Below are positions 54,593 to 63,869 of a DNA stretch of 64,000 nt, piece by piece. The position numbers were made by a program, and so were the translations under genes. Source of the DNA: Halomicrobium katesii DSM 19301 (GTDB lineage Archaea; Halobacteriota; Halobacteria; Halobacteriales; Haloarculaceae). The notes beneath the pieces are model-generated. The model was not told the origin of the DNA, made no database searches, and saw nothing but the letters and a program-made list of their open reading frames with translations. How positions within the stretch are numbered: position 1 is the stretch's first letter; every line of letters starts with the position of its first letter. The DNA is taken from the NCBI RefSeq assembly GCF_000379085.1, contig NZ_KB905378.1, positions 2,175,699-2,239,698 on the forward strand, written 5' to 3'.

Positions 54593-55714
54593 ATGACAGA
54601 GTTCTCCCGTCGAGTCGAGCAGGTGTCGATCTCGGGGATCCGCGAGGTCTTCGAGGCCGCGGGCGAGGACGCGATCAACCTCGGGCTGGGCCAGCCGGAC
54701 TTCCCGACGCCAGACCACGCCCGTCGAGCTGCGATCGAGGCGATCCAGGCGGGGAACGCAGACGCCTACACGTCGAACAAGGGGACCCGCGAGCTGCGGG
54801 AAGCGATCGCGGACAAGCACGCGCGAGACAACGACATGAGCGTGGACCCGGAGAACGTGATCGCCACCTCGGGCGGCAGCGAGGCGCTGCACATCGCGCT
54901 GGAGGCCCACGTCGATGCGGACCAGGAAGTGATCTTCCCCGACCCCGGCTTCGTCTCCTACGACGCGCTGACCCACCTCGCTGGCGGGACGCCCAAGCCG
55001 GTCCCGCTGCGGGACGATCTGACGCTCGACCCGGCGACCGTCGAGGAAGCGATCACCGACGACACCGCCGCCTTCATCGTCAACAGCCCGGCCAATCCGA
55101 CCGGGGCGGTCCAGTCCCCAGACGACATGCGCGCGTTCGCCCGGATCGCAGACGAGCACGACGTGCTCTGTCTCTCCGACGAGGTGTACGAGCACATCGT
55201 CTTCGAGGGCGAGCACCGCAGTCCCGCCGAATTCGACGACGGCGGCAACGTCGTCGTCGTCAACGCCTGCTCGAAGAGCTACTCGATGACCGGCTGGCGG
55301 CTGGGCTGGGTCACGGGTGCCAGCGACCGCATCGAGCGCATGCTGCGGGTCCACCAGTACGCACAGGCCTGTGCGAGCGCGCCCGCCCAGTTCGCGGCCG
55401 AGGCGGCCCTGTCGGGACCTCAGGACGTTGTCGAGGAGATGCGGGCCGCCTTCGAGCAGCGTCGTGACGTGTTGCTCGACGGCCTCGAAGACATCGGACT
55501 GGAGTGTCCCACGCCCGAGGGTGCCTTCTACGCGATGCCGAAGGTGCCCGACGGGTTCGTCGACGAGTGCATCGAGCGCGGCGTCGTCGTCGTCCCCGGT
55601 GAGGCCTTCGGTGCCCAGGGCGCGGGCTACGCCCGAATCTCGTACCCCGTCGACGTGGAGACGCTGAAAGAGGCGCTGTCGATCATGGACGAGGCGCTCG
55701 CGGCCGTCCAGTAA
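54593..55714 (+). CDS. Class I/II PLP-dependent aminotransferase
   Basis: 373 residues. PLP lysine in VNACSKSYSMTGWRLGWV; also LGLGQPDFPTPDHARRA (substrate), NPANPTG-type VNSPANPTGAVQ, LSDEVYEHIVFEG. Fold type I aspartate/alanine aminotransferase (AspC-like). The exact amino acid pair is not evident. Confidence 0.93.
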   Translation: MTEFSRRVEQVSISGIREVFEAAGEDAINLGLGQPDFPTPDHARRAAIEAIQAGNADAYTSNKGTRELREAIADKHARDNDMSVDPENVIATSGGSEALHIALEAHVDADQEVIFPDPGFVSYDALTHLAGGTPKPVPLRDDLTLDPATVEEAITDDTAAFIVNSPANPTGAVQSPDDMRAFARIADEHDVLCLSDEVYEHIVFEGEHRSPAEFDDGGNVVVVNACSKSYSMTGWRLGWVTGASDRIERMLRVHQYAQACASAPAQFAAEAALSGPQDVVEEMRAAFEQRRDVLLDGLEDIGLECPTPEGAFYAMPKVPDGFVDECIERGVVVVPGEAFGAQGAGYARISYPVDVETLKEALSIMDEALAAVQ

Positions 55715-55973
55715 CTCCGGAACGTCTAATATCACTGCCGGAGAACGTTTGACTGATGAGCCCTGAACGCTCCCTCCCAGCGGCGTCGCACGAGCCCTTT
55801 CGGTCGCTCTCGCGGCCCTCTCGTGGACGGCCGCGAGCCTCCGAACCGCGCTGAAACTGTGCCTGTCCATTGTCCGGCTGGCCTGGACCCTCTCTCGGTC
55901 CACACTCGCGCGCGTCACCGAGTGGCTGAGTGCTCTCCTCTCCGGTCCGGTCAAGCGCGCGCTGGCCGGCCCC

Positions 55974-56459
55974 GTGCGTAACGGACTGTTCGGCCGCCGT
56001 CTGGAGGTGTCGTTGCTCGCCGGACTGCTGTCGGTGCCACTGGCGCTTCTGACGACGTGGTGGGTTCGCTCGACGATGGGATACGCGACGCTGGAGGCGT
56101 GGGTCCGTGGCACCTGGTACGGGACCGATCCCGCACTGACCGTTTTCCTCGGCGTCGCGGCACTGCTCGTCCTCGCCACCGCGAGCGCCGCGGTCAACTC
56201 CGGACTCTTGCCGACGACGCTGCTGGTCGCGGGCCCGGTGTTCGGCGTCGGCGTCGCTCGGTACGGCACGACCCTCACCTACGAGTACGGCGCGAGCGTC
56301 GTCTCGCTTCCCGACGCCGTCGGCACCGCGGCCCTGTTCGCGATCGTCTTCGGGGTGCCGATCGCGGTCTGTGGATTCGTCCTCGGGAGCGCGCTCCGGC
56401 GCGTGACTGCGGTTCTCGCCGACGGCTCCGGTCCGTTCCCCCGACTGGCCGACATCTGA
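55974..56459 (+). CDS. Membrane protein, probably the 3' part of a frameshifted gene
   Basis: 161 residues from the first available start, GTG 55974, with four helices (LLAGLLSVPLALLTTWWV, LTVFLGVAALLVLATAS, LFAIVFGVPIAVCGFVLG and one between). The same frame is open and protein-like back to 55767 but has no start codon, while an ATG at 55756 in another frame lies ~27 bases behind a TATA-like TCTAATATC. The true gene is therefore probably 55756-56459 with one base lost between ~55767 and 55851. No family recognised. Confidence 0.55.
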   Translation: MRNGLFGRRLEVSLLAGLLSVPLALLTTWWVRSTMGYATLEAWVRGTWYGTDPALTVFLGVAALLVLATASAAVNSGLLPTTLLVAGPVFGVGVARYGTTLTYEYGASVVSLPDAVGTAALFAIVFGVPIAVCGFVLGSALRRVTAVLADGSGPFPRLADI

Positions 56460-56563
56460 GTCGAATTTGGAACGGAATTAGCCCACAGTGTGGATCGTTT
56501 CAGAAAAACTCTCTTTAAATCAACCTCCGTTCGACCACTCGTGCCAGCTGGCACTGAACTACG

Positions 56564-57355
56564 ATGACGGACGACAACACAGCGACGACGGAGGAATCGC
56601 ACGGTCGACGGGTATCACGACGCGGCTTCGTTGCGGGTGCCGGAGCCGTCCTGCTGGGTGGGACCGGGACGGTCGCGGCGACCGTACAGAGCACACAGGA
56701 GCTCCGGTACAACGTTCGTGTCACGAACGTCTCGGACGGACAGACGCTCCAGACGACGGCAGAGGGGGACGCGGCCCAGCAGCCGGTCCCGCTCTCGCCG
56801 GTCGTCTACGCGGTCCACGAAGCCGACGAACCGATCTTCACCGCCGGTGAGCCGGCGCGAGGCAACGGGCTCGAAGGCGTCGCCGAAGACGGTTCGCCCA
56901 AGTCCCTCGCCGCGTCGCTCGGCGAACGCGAGACGGTCCACGACGCCGGTGTTCAGGCAGTTCCGGCCGGTAGCGACGAACCCGGTCCGCTACTGCCAAA
57001 CCACTCTTACGACTTCGAGACCGAGCGACTGGCGACCGACGACCTGTACCTCTCGATGGTGACGATGTTCGTTCCGTCGAACGACCTCTTCTACGCGCTG
57101 GGGGGCGCGACGGGGATTCCACTCAGTTCGGACGAACAGTCGGTCCAGGGCGACGTGACCGACCGCGTCGACCTCTGGGACGCGGGGACCGAGATCAACG
57201 AGGAGCCAGGCGTCGGCGAGAACCAGGTCCAGCGCCAGCGAGGTGCCGGCGTCGGTCTGGTCGAGCGTGGCACCGTCGCACCGGTCGAGACGATCAACGG
57301 CTACGACTACCCCGACACCAGCGACGTGCTTCGCGTGCTCGCACAGCCTCGATAA
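56564..57355 (+). CDS. Tat-exported spondin-domain-like protein
   Basis: 263 residues. Tat signal RRVSRRGFVAGAGAVLLGG (residues ~15-33). The mature part ELRYNVRVTNVSDGQ, then PLSPVVYAVHEADEPIFTAG and LYLSMVTMFVPSNDLFYALG and VDLWDAGTEINEEPGVG, matches the spondin_N domain pattern (beta-sandwich in which LSPxxxAxH and MxxPSNDxFxA recur). Likely extracellular; role unknown. A TCTTTAAAT box lies ~50 bases upstream. Confidence 0.82.
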   Translation: MTDDNTATTEESHGRRVSRRGFVAGAGAVLLGGTGTVAATVQSTQELRYNVRVTNVSDGQTLQTTAEGDAAQQPVPLSPVVYAVHEADEPIFTAGEPARGNGLEGVAEDGSPKSLAASLGERETVHDAGVQAVPAGSDEPGPLLPNHSYDFETERLATDDLYLSMVTMFVPSNDLFYALGGATGIPLSSDEQSVQGDVTDRVDLWDAGTEINEEPGVGENQVQRQRGAGVGLVERGTVAPVETINGYDYPDTSDVLRVLAQPR

Positions 57356-57580
57356 GACACCGACGACAGTCGGTCCCGAGGAGGCGACGCGTCGGTAGCC
57401 GGACACAGACCGACGGCGTCGCCCCGATGTCTGGCCGGTCCGCGATGTGGGTCACATTCGACCCACTTTCGGGACGGCGTTCGAACAACCGTTTTGTGCG
57501 CCCGCCCCGTCACTGACACCGTGCCGACTCGATGGACAGGACTATAATCGACGCCGCTGGAATTATTTCAAGATGGTGCG

Positions 57581-57856
57581 ATGGAGAAGGCCCTCTGGTA
57601 TCTACTGACTGCGACACGAGGTGGGGAAAATCGCGCTCGAATTATCGACGCGCTCTCAGATAGACCGATGAACGCAAACGAACTCGCGGAGGAACTCGAC
57701 GTGGGCTACAAGACGATCCGACACCACATGGACCAGTTGATCGAACACGACGTCGTCGAACCGGGCGACACCGACTACGCGAAACTGTACTTCCTGACCG
57801 ATCGGTTCGAGCGGAACCGAGAGACGTTCGAGGAGATCATGGAGCGGATCGAATAA
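57581..57856 (+). CDS. Winged-helix (ArsR-like) transcriptional regulator
   Basis: 91 residues. RARIIDALSDRPMNANELAE, LDVGYKTIRHHMDQLIEHDV and KLYFLTDRFERNRET make a compact helix-turn-helix with a wing. It overlaps the following small membrane protein gene by one base (TAATG). A TATA-like CTATAATC is ~38 bases upstream. Confidence 0.85.
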   Translation: MEKALWYLLTATRGGENRARIIDALSDRPMNANELAEELDVGYKTIRHHMDQLIEHDVVEPGDTDYAKLYFLTDRFERNRETFEEIMERIE

Positions 57857-58152
57857 TGGCGATGGGACCACTCATCAAGGCGGCCTCGGCGCTGGCGGCG
57901 CTGAACGTGCTCATCCTGTTGCCACTGATCGGGATCTGGATCCGCAACTACTCGACGTTCCGGACGAATCTCGTGGGCGGACTGGTCGTCTTCGCCGTCG
58001 CGATGCTCGCGGAGAACGCCGTCGCGGTCTACTTCTTTTTCTCGATGTCGAGTCTCTACGCCGGTGATCCACACGTCCAGCAGGCCGTCCTCGTCCTCCG
58101 GAGCCTGCAGTTCGTCGCGATCGCCGTCCTGAGCTACGTGACGGTGCAGTAG
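57856..58152 (+). CDS. Small membrane protein paired with the ArsR-like regulator
   Basis: 98 residues, three helices (LAALNVLILLPLIGIWI, LVVFAVAMLAENAVAVYFFF, LQFVAIAVLSYVTV). The regulator-plus-membrane-protein pair, co-translated, is common in haloarchaea (DUF7521-like). The membrane protein may be a sensor. Family assignment tentative. Confidence 0.75.
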   Translation: MAMGPLIKAASALAALNVLILLPLIGIWIRNYSTFRTNLVGGLVVFAVAMLAENAVAVYFFFSMSSLYAGDPHVQQAVLVLRSLQFVAIAVLSYVTVQ

Positions 58153-58192
58153 CCGATAGCCACATTACCCTCCCGACCCGTACAGTAGCCGT

Positions 58193-58564
58193 ATGGATCT
58201 CCTGGCATCGTCGAACGTTCCGGTCTACGAGAGTCGCGACGAGCAGCGCGCGATCTGGGATCGCTGTCGCGACCGGGGCGAGCCGGTACTCGCCGTCCGG
58301 AACGCCGACCGCGGGTACATCGTCACGTACGACCTCCAGCACCTCGACGCTCGCCTCACCAGCGGCGTCGTCCAGTCGCTCCGTGATCGGGTCCGCTCGC
58401 GCCGGGACTACCCGACGGAGACTGACCCGGTCTCCGAGGCGGAGGGCGTGGGCGGCGAGGCCGGCCACGTCTCGGGCGAGCTGCACGCCCACAGCGAGCG
58501 GGCGGCCCGAGAACTGGCGTCTCACGTCTCCGGGTTCGTCCTCGATCGCGGTAACTGGGCGTAG
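58193..58564 (+). CDS. Hypothetical haloarchaeal protein
   Basis: 123 residues (MDLLASSNVPVYESRDEQRA). Acidic, mixed alpha/beta, no membrane segment and no motif I recognise. ATG 58193 follows the membrane gene by 40 bases on the same strand. Confidence 0.6.
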   Translation: MDLLASSNVPVYESRDEQRAIWDRCRDRGEPVLAVRNADRGYIVTYDLQHLDARLTSGVVQSLRDRVRSRRDYPTETDPVSEAEGVGGEAGHVSGELHAHSERAARELASHVSGFVLDRGNWA

Positions 58565-58633
58565 CACGGACACCGACGCTCTGTTCGACCGGCGGGGCCC
58601 GACTTTTTGTCAGTTCGGTTCGACGTGTCGCAT

Positions 58634-59485
58634 ATGCCACTCGCCACCGAGAGACGGGGGCCGGTTCCGGCGGTTCGCGCACTCGCCTCTCAGATCCACC
58701 CCATCTTCATGCTCCCGCCGGTCGCGGCGTCGCTGTTCGGGGGGCTGTACGGCTCGTCGTTCTCAGTCGGACTCGCCGCGCTCCACGCCGTCGCGGTGTT
58801 CTGTGCGCTGTACACGGCCCACGTCAAGGACGGCTACGTCGACTTCTACGGGCGCGGCGAGGACGACACCCATCCGCTCACGGAACGTGGCTGTCGGGTC
58901 GCGCTGGCGCTGTCGACGGCGGGGTTCGTGGCGGCGACGGTCGCGCTCGCGGTCCTCGTGAATCTCCCGGCCGCGCTGCTGACGTTGCCGGGCTGGCTGA
59001 TCGGGTTCCACCACGCGCCCCAACTGGACATGCACCCGCTGACGGCGACTGCCGGCTACCCCACCGGGATCGCGCTGGCACTGCTCGGCGGCTACTACGT
59101 CCAGACGACGACTCTGACCGCGACGATGCTCGCGCTGGCTGCCGTCTTTCTCGTCGTCCTCTCGGGGATCAAAGTGATCGACGACGCGACCGACTACGAC
59201 TACGATCGGTCGATCGGCAAGCGGACCGTCGCGGTCGTCTTCGGCCCTGCCCGCGCGCGCCGCGTCGCGTACCGACTGATGCTCGCCGGGATGGTCGCCG
59301 TCGTCGCCGCGGCGCTGACGCTGCCGGGCATCCCGCCCAGCGGTGGGCTCGCGGCAGTCGCCTTCCTCGGGGTCGCGCTCCTCGCGCGCGACGCCGGGCC
59401 GGAGCTCGCGACGAAGCTCTTGATCCGTGGTTCGTACGTCTTCCTCGCGGTGCTGGTGGCCGCGGTGTCGCTGGAGCCGCTGTAG
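58634..59485 (+). CDS. UbiA family prenyltransferase
   Basis: 283 residues from ATG 58634, about eight helices. The second Asp-rich motif VIDDATDYDYDRSIGKRT is clear. The first is altered (HVKDGYVDFYGRGEDD) compared with the usual NDxxDxxxD. Attaches a prenyl chain to an acceptor such as a quinone, heme or lipid; the altered site means the acceptor cannot be called. Confidence 0.85.
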   Translation: MPLATERRGPVPAVRALASQIHPIFMLPPVAASLFGGLYGSSFSVGLAALHAVAVFCALYTAHVKDGYVDFYGRGEDDTHPLTERGCRVALALSTAGFVAATVALAVLVNLPAALLTLPGWLIGFHHAPQLDMHPLTATAGYPTGIALALLGGYYVQTTTLTATMLALAAVFLVVLSGIKVIDDATDYDYDRSIGKRTVAVVFGPARARRVAYRLMLAGMVAVVAAALTLPGIPPSGGLAAVAFLGVALLARDAGPELATKLLIRGSYVFLAVLVAAVSLEPL

Positions 59486-59510
59486 AGCGATTCTCGGTGG
59501 CTACGGCGGT

Positions 59511-60689
59511 CTAGTTCGAGCTGACGATCTTGACCACGTCGCCCTCAGAGAGTTCGTGATCGTCGCTGATCCGCCGGTCCTCGCGGGCGTCGACGGCGTG
59601 GAGGTACCCCTCGCCGATGTCCGAGTGGACCGCGTAGGCGAGATCTTTCGGCGTCGAGCCGTCGGGGAGCAGGAAGGCGTCCGGGAGGACGTTGCCCTGG
59701 CCGTCGGTCCACTTGCTCTCGCTCTGGACCGGGTAGGCCGTCAGCATGTCCAGGAGATCGTAGACGGCGCGGTCGAGGGCCTGTTGAACGCCGGTCCCGT
59801 CCCACTCGTCCATCACCTCGCGGATCTGTTCGAGCCCCTCTCGCTGGTCGTCGCTCACGTCACCGAGGATCCGGAAGTCGTCGTCGCCGGGATCGTAGTC
59901 GACGACGCTCGCGTCCGCGGCCCGGCGCAGGCCGAGTTCGCCGTCGGCGGTCGTCGGGACCACTACCTCGGCGGCTTCACGGAGCCGTTCGACGTTCTCC
60001 GGGGGCGCGATGTCTGCCTTGTTGGCGACGACGACGATGGGTTTGGTCCGCAGGCGGATCTCTCGGGCCAGTGTCTCGCGGTGGTCGTCGGTCCAGGCGA
60101 TCGGGTCTTCGGGATAGCTCATCTCTCGCAGCACCGTCGCCACGTCTTTGGGCGTCGCTCCGACGCCGGTGAGCATGTCGGTCAGCTCCGCGTCGAGGTC
60201 GAAGTCGGGCGACCGGGACGCCCGCTCGACGGCCTCCCAGTTGCGGTCGACGATGCTGGCCAGCCAGAGGTCCAGTTCCGTCTCGACGAAGTCGACGTCT
60301 TCGACGGGGTCGTGGTCGCCGATCTCGACCGGTTCGCCCTCCTCGTTGGTCCCGCCGGAGGCGTCGACGACGTTGAGGATCACGTCGGCGTTGGTCAACT
60401 CGTCGAGGAACTGGTTGCCCAGTCCGCGCCCCTCGTGGGCTCCTGGGACGAGACCGGCCACGTCGAGCAGTTCGACAGGGACGTAGCGCGTGCCGTCCCG
60501 GCAGTGTTCGTCGCCACAGCGCTCCGCCCGGTCGAGACAGGGACAGTCGGTCCGGACGTAGCTGACGCCGCGGTTGGCGTCGATGGTCGTGAACGGGTAG
60601 TTCCCCACGTCGACCTCCGATTCGGTCGCGGCGGTGTAGAACGTAGACTTGCCGGCGTTTGGCTTGCCCGCCAGCGCCACAGAGAGCAT
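59511..60689 (-). CDS. Obg/YchF-type GTPase with TGS domain
   Basis: 392 residues from ATG 60689 ([20 protein letters not shown]). G1 [10 protein letters not shown]3 [19 protein letters not shown]4 VVANKAD, plus a C-terminal TGS-like segment [20 protein letters not shown] ending [11 protein letters not shown]. The [10 protein letters not shown]-like insertion, the length and the NKAD motif fit the archaeal Ygr210/YchF branch. It binds ribosomes or RNA in known relatives. Confidence 0.92.
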   Translation of the reverse strand: MLSVALAGKPNAGKSTFYTAATESEVDVGNYPFTTIDANRGVSYVRTDCPCLDRAERCGDEHCRDGTRYVPVELLDVAGLVPGAHEGRGLGNQFLDELTNADVILNVVDASGGTNEEGEPVEIGDHDPVEDVDFVETELDLWLASIVDRNWEAVERASRSPDFDLDAELTDMLTGVGATPKDVATVLREMSYPEDPIAWTDDHRETLAREIRLRTKPIVVVANKADIAPPENVERLREAAEVVVPTTADGELGLRRAADASVVDYDPGDDDFRILGDVSDDQREGLEQIREVMDEWDGTGVQQALDRAVYDLLDMLTAYPVQSESKWTDGQGNVLPDAFLLPDGSTPKDLAYAVHSDIGEGYLHAVDAREDRRISDDHELSEGDVVKIVSSN

Positions 60690-60883
60690 GCCACCAGCTA
60701 CCGCGGTCACGGAAAAGGGGGTTTCGGTTCCCCGCAGCACCGGTGCCCGTGAGTGACACCGCGGCGTGTCGTAACTCCGTCCTCGGACGGCCGCCGACTT
60801 CCGACCGCTCTGGTGCTGTCTGGCCGATATCGTTTCCCGATCTAGGAGTCGAACTTTTGTACGACGGCGCAAACAATAATCCA

Positions 60884-62659
60884 GTGCAATCCACGATTCG
60901 GATCCTGGCTGTCCGTGGGCAGCCGGAGGACGGTGACGACGTGGGGGCGGTGCTGAACCGGTCCGGTGAGGACTTTCGGGTAGACACCGTCACCGGGATC
61001 GACGGGATGGTCGGACGGCTCGAAGCGGACGCCGACGCCTTCGACTGTGTCGTCGTCGACCGCGGTCTGTCCTCGCCGCTCGTCCGTGACGCACTCGACG
61101 CCGTCCACGAGCGGCGGCCAGCGCTGCCGGTCGTCGTCGCTACGGACGCCGCGGCGACGGGAGTCGCCGCCGACGCGATCGATGCGGGCGCGACCGAGGT
61201 CTTCCAGTGGCCGGCGACGGAGCAGGCGACGCTGCTGGCTCGACGGGTGCGGACCGCCGTCTCGTCGGCGGTGACGACCGCACGCACCCTCACGCCGTCC
61301 GAGTGGACGGCGGTGTTCGAGCACGTCGACTGTGGCGTCGCGATCGTCGAGCTCTCCGAAGACGACTGCCGGTATCGCCGGTGTAACGAGCGGCTCGCGG
61401 AGCTGGCCGGTACGTCGGTCCCAGAAATCGAAGGCCGGACCCCGATCGAGGTGTTCGGTCCAGAGCACGGCCCCGACATCGAAGCCCGGTATCGGGAGTG
61501 TCTGGACGGCGACGAGGCGGTATCGTACACGATCGGTCCCGAGTCACTGGACGGACGTGTGTTCCACGAGGCACAGATCCGGCCGATCGGAAGCGGCGGG
61601 GACGCCGAGAAGCTCCTCGTCGCGGTTCGAGAGGTCACGAGCGAACACGAACGCCAGGCGGAGCTCAGACAGTCCAGGCGGCGGCTCAGGGCGCTGTTCG
61701 AACACTCGCCCGACATGATCAACGTCCACGACGCCGAGGGACGGATCGTCGAGACCAACGCCCAGATGCGCGAGATGACCGGCTACGACGAGTCGACGCT
61801 GACCGACATGTCCGTCTGGGACCTCGATCGGGCCGCCGATCCGGAGCGCGCCCGGTCGCTCTGGGAGGAGATGGAGCCCGGCGACAGGCGTCGCTCGGAC
61901 GGCGAATTCCGCTGTCGAGACGGCACGACGTTCCCCACGGAAGTCCACATCCGTTGCCTGGGCGTCGACGACGGCGAGCGGTTCCTGGCGATCAGCCGCG
62001 ACGTGAGCGACCAGCGGGAACGCGAGCGCGAACTCCAGCGCAAGAACGACCGCCTCGAAGAGTTCGTGTCGGTGGTCTCTCACGACCTCCGGAACCCCTT
62101 GCAGGTGTTGCGTGGGGCACTCGACGGCGCGGCCGAGACCGGCGATCGAGCGCACTTCGAGCGCGGTCACCGCGCGATCGATCGCATGGAGGACATGATC
62201 ATCGACATCCTCGCCCTGGCCCGCCAGGGCGACGCCGTGGGCGAGTTCCGGACGGTCCCGCTCGCGAAGATCGTCGAGACCTCCTGGCAGAACCTCCGGA
62301 CCGCCGACGCGACGCTCGTCGTCGAGACCGACCTGCGGATCCGCGCCAGCGAGATCCGGCTCAGACAGCTCCTCGAAAACCTCCTGCGCAACGCGGTCGA
62401 GCACGCCGGAGCGGACACGACGGTCCGAGTCGGGACGCTCTCGGACGGCTTCTACGTGGCGGACGACGGCCGTGGCATTCCCGCGGCCGATCGCGACCGG
62501 GTCTTCGACACCCAGTACTCGACCGCGCCCAACGGGACCGGATTCGGGCTCGCGATCGTCTCCGGGATCGCCGACGCCCACGGCTGGCGGATCACGCTCA
62601 CCGAGAGCGAGGACGGCGGCGCACGGTTCGAGTTCTCCGGCGTCACGATCGACGAGTGA
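60884..62659 (+). CDS. PAS-domain sensor histidine kinase (haloarchaeal HTR type)
   Basis: 591 residues from GTG 60884. A receiver-like N-terminal domain (IRILAVRGQPEDGDDVGAVL ... DCVVVDRGLSS, 1-120), two PAS domains (~140-260: WTAVFEHVDCGVAIVELS; ~270-380: ALFEHSPDMINVHDAEGRIV), then HisKA with phospho-His near residue 400 (VVSHDLRNPLQVL) and HATPase (ENLLRNAVEHA, VADDGRGIPAADR, NGTGFGLAIVSG). No transmembrane helix, so it senses something in the cytoplasm. No response regulator is adjacent. Confidence 0.92.
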   Translation: MQSTIRILAVRGQPEDGDDVGAVLNRSGEDFRVDTVTGIDGMVGRLEADADAFDCVVVDRGLSSPLVRDALDAVHERRPALPVVVATDAAATGVAADAIDAGATEVFQWPATEQATLLARRVRTAVSSAVTTARTLTPSEWTAVFEHVDCGVAIVELSEDDCRYRRCNERLAELAGTSVPEIEGRTPIEVFGPEHGPDIEARYRECLDGDEAVSYTIGPESLDGRVFHEAQIRPIGSGGDAEKLLVAVREVTSEHERQAELRQSRRRLRALFEHSPDMINVHDAEGRIVETNAQMREMTGYDESTLTDMSVWDLDRAADPERARSLWEEMEPGDRRRSDGEFRCRDGTTFPTEVHIRCLGVDDGERFLAISRDVSDQRERERELQRKNDRLEEFVSVVSHDLRNPLQVLRGALDGAAETGDRAHFERGHRAIDRMEDMIIDILALARQGDAVGEFRTVPLAKIVETSWQNLRTADATLVVETDLRIRASEIRLRQLLENLLRNAVEHAGADTTVRVGTLSDGFYVADDGRGIPAADRDRVFDTQYSTAPNGTGFGLAIVSGIADAHGWRITLTESEDGGARFEFSGVTIDE

Positions 62660-62671
62660 GGGTCGGCGACG

Positions 62672-63733
62672 TCACTCGCGTGCCTCGACCGGCTCGTCGT
62701 CGCTCGTCGTCGCGTCGGCTTCTTCGTCGCTCGCTTTCCCCTCTTCGTCGCTCGCCTCTCCCGCCTCCTCCGCGCTCGTCTCGCCGTGTTCGTCCGCGAC
62801 CGTCTCGTCGGCAGCGGCGACCGCCGCCCGGTCGTCGCCGAGCTCCTCGGCGGCCTCGGCCATCGCTTCGGCCGTCTCGTCGGGACGATCGAGCACCTCG
62901 TCAGTGTGCATCCGCATCTCGCCGCTGGCTCGCATCGTCCCGTCGACGGTGGCGTTCTCGTGGAGCGCGACGTTCTCCGCCACCACGTCGCCCCAGACAG
63001 TGACGCCTGGGCCGATCCGAACGTCGCCGCTCCGGGTCGTCACGTCGCCTTTGATCTCCGTCCCGCGGCCGACGGCAACGTCTCTCCTCGCCCGGAGGCT
63101 CCCGAAGACCACGCCGTCGCGTCCGACCGTCAGTTCCTCGGCCCGGACGTTGCCGTGGAGCCGGCAGTCGTCGCCGATCGTCGCGGGCGTCGAGACCTGC
63201 CAGCGGTCGTCGCTCACGGTCGCGCCGCGAGGGATCAACAGCGGGTCGTGGTCCGGCCCGTCGTCCTCGGTCAGCGAGGAGAGGACTTCCTCGGCGGCCT
63301 CCTCCTCGCCGACCCGGAGCAGCTGCGAGAGGTAGACGAACAGGAAGACGATCGTCGGCATCGGGTTGCGGATGACGATCCAGCCGTTGGCCTCGAAGCC
63401 GTCTTCGATGTCCACGTCGTCGCCGATATCGAGGTCACCCGCGACCTTCAGCTGCCCGTCGATCTGGACGCGCTCGCCGAGGTACGCGTTCTCCCCGACC
63501 AACACGTTGTCGTCGACGGTCGACCACATGTCGAGCCGGCAGTCGCCCTCGGCCTCGATGTGGCCGCCGAAGGAGACACGCTCGCCCGCCATGACCGAGT
63601 GGCCCCGAACCCCGAAGTCGACCGTGCTCTGGCCGCCGACGATGACGTTCCCGTCGGTGACCAGATCGTGTTCCTCGACGGTCGTGCCGTCGGGAATACT
63701 CAGTCGGTCGAGTGGATCGGAGCCGAGTCGCAC
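62672..63733 (-). CDS. Bactofilin-like polymer-forming protein with internal membrane segment
   Basis: 353 residues from GTG 63733. Two beta-helix halves made of short repeats (GNVIVGGQSTVDFGVRG ... GQLKVAGDLDIGDDVDIEDG, ~20-115; and RLHGNVRAEELTVGRDG ... GDVVAENVALHENATVDGT, ~185-265) flank a hydrophobic helix PMPTIVFLFVYLSQLL (~124-139). The tail (~280-353) is very acidic. It may form filaments at the membrane. A TATA-like CTTTAAGA ~27 bases upstream supports the leaderless GTG. Confidence 0.85.
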   Translation of the reverse strand: MRLGSDPLDRLSIPDGTTVEEHDLVTDGNVIVGGQSTVDFGVRGHSVMAGERVSFGGHIEAEGDCRLDMWSTVDDNVLVGENAYLGERVQIDGQLKVAGDLDIGDDVDIEDGFEANGWIVIRNPMPTIVFLFVYLSQLLRVGEEEAAEEVLSSLTEDDGPDHDPLLIPRGATVSDDRWQVSTPATIGDDCRLHGNVRAEELTVGRDGVVFGSLRARRDVAVGRGTEIKGDVTTRSGDVRIGPGVTVWGDVVAENVALHENATVDGTMRASGEMRMHTDEVLDRPDETAEAMAEAAEELGDDRAAVAAADETVADEHGETSAEEAGEASDEEGKASDEEADATTSDDEPVEARE

Positions 63734-63869
63734 GCGTGCAATACGGTTTTCTGCGGTCTTAAAGCCTCATGCTGTGGCTGACGGCCGTCTGACGGGCGTC
63801 TGACGCCACGCCCTCGACGGTCGTCGCCGTCTGCAACCCTTTTTGTTCGTCCTGCGCGTACCGGCGAGC

